From contig JBBQJT010000063.1 of NCBI GenBank assembly GCA_038326165.1, forward strand, positions 1-17,860: DNA of 17,860 nt. Reading direction: 5' to 3'. Each line of letters starts with the position of its first letter. The first letter of the stretch is position 1. The position numbers and the translations under genes are program-made. Source of the DNA: JAEUUM01 sp038326165. Its GTDB lineage: Bacteria; Bacteroidota; Bacteroidia; Chitinophagales; Saprospiraceae. Below are positions 16,010 to 17,860 of this stretch, one piece after another. Under the pieces are notes generated by a model, which saw nothing but the letters and a program-made list of their open reading frames with translations, did not search any database and was not told where the DNA came from.

Positions 16010-16735
16010 ATGGACTGTAAAAGCTGTAATAAAGAAATAAATTCAAAATTTTGTCCCGACTGTGGACAACCAACAGAATTAAAAAGAATCAATGGTCATT
16101 ACATAATTCACGAAATTGAACACGTTTTACATTTTGAACGTGGAATTTTATATACAATACGAGAAATAGCAACAAATCCTGGGCAAAACATACGAAAATA
16201 TCTTTCTGAAAATAGAACTAGACTTGTAAAGCCTATCATATTCATTATTATAACTTCATTGATTTATACAATTTTAAACCACTTGTTTCATATTGAAGAC
16301 GGCTATGTAAAGTATCACGAAGCAAATGGAGAAACACCAAGTGCAGTCGGTTCAATGGTAAAATGGGTACAAGAACATTATGGTTATGCAAATATTATGA
16401 TGGGAGTTTTTATAGCTCTATGGTTAAAATTGTTTTTTAGAAAGTACGACTTCAATTTTTATGAAATTCTAATAATGCTTTGTTTTGTTATGGGAATGGG
16501 AATGTTGATTTTTTCAATTTTTGTAATAATACAAGGTTTAACTCATTTAAACGTAATGACAATTGCTGGTGTTATTGGAGTTGGGTATTGTGTTTGGGCA
16601 ATCGGACAATTTTATGACAAGAAAAAACCTTCCAGCTATTTAAAAGGATTATTTGCATACATTTTAGGAATGATTACTTTTTGGATTTTTCCAGTATTAA
16701 TTGGAACAATAATAGATTTATTAAACAAACATTAA
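16010..16735 (+). CDS. DUF3667 family membrane protein with N-terminal zinc ribbon
   Basis: This 241-residue protein starts with a short zinc-ribbon-like segment (Cys3, Cys6, Cys15, Cys18 in two C-x2-C pairs, ending CGQP). Next comes the segment GILYTIREIATNPGQNIRKY (about 45-64), typical of DUF3667, and about four to five transmembrane helices (roughly 73-92, 124-141, 149-172, 177-196 and 212-236). DUF3667 proteins are common in Bacteroidota; their function is unknown to me. It is the first gene of cassette 1 and ends 3 bp before the next ORF. It is much more AT-rich than mfd, which fits acquired cargo. Confidence 0.8.
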   Translation: MDCKSCNKEINSKFCPDCGQPTELKRINGHYIIHEIEHVLHFERGILYTIREIATNPGQNIRKYLSENRTRLVKPIIFIIITSLIYTILNHLFHIEDGYVKYHEANGETPSAVGSMVKWVQEHYGYANIMMGVFIALWLKLFFRKYDFNFYEILIMLCFVMGMGMLIFSIFVIIQGLTHLNVMTIAGVIGVGYCVWAIGQFYDKKKPSSYLKGLFAYILGMITFWIFPVLIGTIIDLLNKH

Positions 16736-16738
16736 AAT

Positions 16739-16996
16739 ATGAAAAGTACTTGGACAACAATTTATGAAAACAATGAAATCAAAGTTGAAAATACTTGGTT
16801 CAATGGAGAACGTTTATTTGTAAATGGAATTTTGCAAGACGAAAAAGCGGGAATATTCTCAACCGACTTAACAGGACATTTAATAAACGGGAAAAATGAA
16901 AGAGAAAATGTTAAAGTAAATTTGAGTGGAGCAGTAAAAATAAATTGCAGACTTTTTATTAATGACAGAAAAATAGAAATAAAACAAGAAAAATAA
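16739..16996 (+). CDS. small hypothetical protein, second cassette gene
   Basis: This 85-residue protein without signal peptide or membrane segment looks mainly beta-stranded: alternating polar and hydrophobic residues, N-G turns at FNGERLFVNG, and a second half (DLTGHLINGKNERENVKVNL) of similar pattern. I do not recognise a family. It starts 3 bp after the DUF3667 stop and ends 5 bp before the right-hand folded repeat of the cassette. That position supports a real gene carried as cassette cargo and translated together with its neighbour. Confidence 0.65.
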   Translation: MKSTWTTIYENNEIKVENTWFNGERLFVNGILQDEKAGIFSTDLTGHLINGKNERENVKVNLSGAVKINCRLFINDRKIEIKQEK

Positions 16997-17001
16997 AAAC
17001 T

Positions 17002-17137
17002 GCCACTAACAGGCGTTTGGCAAAAAAGCGGGTTCTGTGCTTAAATGAAGTTTTGTGCTTCGTATCGAGTTCAGTGCTGGCAGACAGTTTAGTGCCTCGA
17101 AATCCGCTTCTTCGCCAAGCGCCAAAACGTTATAAGC
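17002..17137 (+). repeat. attC-like cassette end site
   Basis: The site begins GCCACTAAC and ends GTTATAAGC (17129-17137). Inside, the left arm (17012-17034) and right arm (17101-17123) can pair over 23 positions: 19 Watson-Crick pairs, two G-T pairs and two mismatches. Pairing blocks are GGCG/CGCC, TTGGC/GCCAA, AAAAAA/TTCTTC (4 of 6) and GCGGGTT/AATCCGC. The spacer between core and stem is 1 nt on the left and 5 nt on the right, an asymmetry like the extrahelical bases of integron attC sites. The centre holds four imperfect tandem repeats. No T-tract, so not a plain terminator. Confidence 0.7.
17032..17095 (+). repeat. four tandem GTTYNGTGC repeats inside the attC-like site
   Basis: GTTCTGTGC (17032), GTTTTGTGC (17050), GTTCAGTGC (17069) and GTTTAGTGC (17087) recur at steps of 18, 19 and 18 bp, with partly conserved bases between them. 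Confidence 0.7.
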
Positions 17138-17860
17138 CATTTTAAAAACCGACACAGCACAGAAAAATATGACAGACTGGATAGCAGCATACAGAAGACT
17201 TTATAAATTCCTTGACGGTTATACAGGTTCTCAATTTATCAAGACAGTTCAGCAAGTTGACCCCGACTTGCTTGACTATATGGACTATATTGAAAAAAGA
17301 CGAAAAGAAGAAAAAAGCACAACAAAAAAGGACTACTTCAAAGACATTCTTCTTTCTTATCCTGACGACATTATACATCATTTGTTTGAAATTTTTCTTA
17401 GCACCGTTGAACAAACAAATCCTGATGAAGCAAAAGACATTAGGACAATTATTAATGGTGGGAAAGTTGACATCAGGAAAGTCATTTTTGCGAAAGCAGT
17501 TGCTTCAAAAGAAATTGATGAAAATTTAATTGCTGATACACTAAAAGGACTTGAAGCATTTCCCGAAGCACAAAAATTATATAATAGAGCATTAAAGGAT
17601 TTCAATAGTGGTAATGATGAACGACATATTTTAGATGACCTAAGGTTATCTGTCGAATATTTTCTTCGTTCAATTCTTGGAAATGAAAAAACATTAGAAA
17701 ATCAAATTCCATTTTTAGGGAAATACCAAAAGCATAAAGGGATTTCGTCTGAAATAAGCAATACATTTCAAAGGCTAATAGAAATTTTCGGAAAGTATCA
17801 AAACAACTATGTTAAACACCACGATAAAGTAAAGCACTCTGAAATTGAATTTATTTTCAA
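17130..17860 (+). mobile_element. integron-like gene cassette 2 (incomplete at window edge)
   Basis: It begins with TTATAAGCC after the core G at 17129 and repeats the cassette 1 leader: ATTTTA (17139-17144) and AACCGAC (17147-17153) at matching offsets. It holds one gene open to the window end. Its own attC-like site must lie outside and is predicted to begin with GGCTTATAAC. Confidence 0.55.
17169..17860 (+). CDS. hypothetical cassette-borne protein, incomplete at the 3' end
   Basis: The frame from ATG 17169 (MTDWIAAYRRLYKFLDGYTG) stays open to the last base, giving at least 230 residues without a stop. It is hydrophilic and helix-rich, with no signal peptide or membrane segment. The C-terminal part (about residues 155-230: ILDDLRLSVEYFLRSILGNE, FLGKYQKHKG, NNYVKHHDKVKHSEIEF) has the look of a helical HEPN- or Abi-C-like domain, as in some anti-phage and toxin proteins. 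I cannot confirm this; a definite family is not recognised. It is the only gene of cassette 2 within view and is strongly AT-rich. The competing ORFs in other frames here are shorter and not protein-like. Confidence 0.75.
   Translation, partial: MTDWIAAYRRLYKFLDGYTGSQFIKTVQQVDPDLLDYMDYIEKRRKEEKSTTKKDYFKDILLSYPDDIIHHLFEIFLSTVEQTNPDEAKDIRTIINGGKVDIRKVIFAKAVASKEIDENLIADTLKGLEAFPEAQKLYNRALKDFNSGNDERHILDDLRLSVEYFLRSILGNEKTLENQIPFLGKYQKHKGISSEISNTFQRLIEIFGKYQNNYVKHHDKVKHSEIEFIF

Larger units (their letters stand above)
15946..17129 (+). mobile_element. integron-like gene cassette 1
   Basis: The proposed unit begins after the G of GTTAGTGGC (15945-15953) and ends at the G of GTTATAAGC (17129). Its own ends are complementary over 9 bp: GTTAGTGGC at the left and GCCACTAAC (17002-17010) at the start of the right-hand folded site. 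In integron cassettes this relation arises because the two ends form one attC site in the free circle. The unit carries two AT-rich genes, 3 bp apart, in one orientation. It shares its leader (ATTTTA 15955-15960, AACCGAC 15964-15970) with the next cassette. Integron cassettes usually carry one gene, so two is slightly unusual. Confidence 0.65.

Noticed and set aside
17212..17529. Alternative frame in cassette 2
   Set aside because: It is a shadow of the longer open frame from 17169, which has a more natural amino-acid composition and stays open to the window edge.
14041..17860. Prophage or conjugative element explaining the tyrosine recombinase
   Set aside because: No phage structural, replication or transfer gene and no direct-repeat att pair is visible; the cassette-end repeats explain the region better.

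Overview
The window looks like a chromosomal segment of a member of the Bacteroidota. The evidence is the family set (methylmalonyl-CoA mutase small subunit, MeaB, DUF1508, GHMP kinase beside a methionine-type aminotransferase, DUF3667), AT-rich spacers, and several TAnnTTTG boxes upstream of genes, which is the -7 element read by the Bacteroidota primary sigma factor. I cannot name a genus.

Layout. (1) 187-2237, minus strand: a compact iscS-iscU-iscA operon for Fe-S cluster assembly, ending in a rho-independent terminator. (2) 2401-4751, plus: a methylmalonyl-CoA mutase small subunit and the GTPase chaperone MeaB, with no large subunit between them. (3) 4904-6283, plus: a YegP-like DUF1508 protein, a terminator-like hairpin, and a tocopherol-cyclase-family protein. 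(4) 6504-8869, minus: a probable four-gene unit with a Crp/Fnr-type regulator, an outer-membrane beta-barrel-like protein broken by a one-base frameshift, a cytochrome-b-like membrane protein and a small four-helix membrane protein. (5) 8994-10993, minus: a GHMP kinase with a PLP aminotransferase 2 bp downstream, divergent from (6) mfd at 11039-14413.

(7) 14414-17860 is the most interesting part. A XerC/D-type tyrosine recombinase with an extra N-terminal domain is followed, in the same orientation, by what looks like an integron-type gene cassette array. The first cassette (about 15946-17129) starts at GTTAGTGGC and ends in a 136-bp folded site that starts with the exact complement, GCCACTAAC, and ends with GTTATAAGC, where the next cassette begins. 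The two cassette starts also share a leader (ATTTTA, then AACCGAC). Cassette 1 carries a DUF3667 membrane protein and a small unknown protein. Cassette 2 runs off the window and carries an unrecognised gene that is open to the last base. The recombinase has no visible IntI-specific insertion, so this may be an integron-like system built on a different recombinase. The cassette genes are visibly more AT-rich than mfd and its neighbours.
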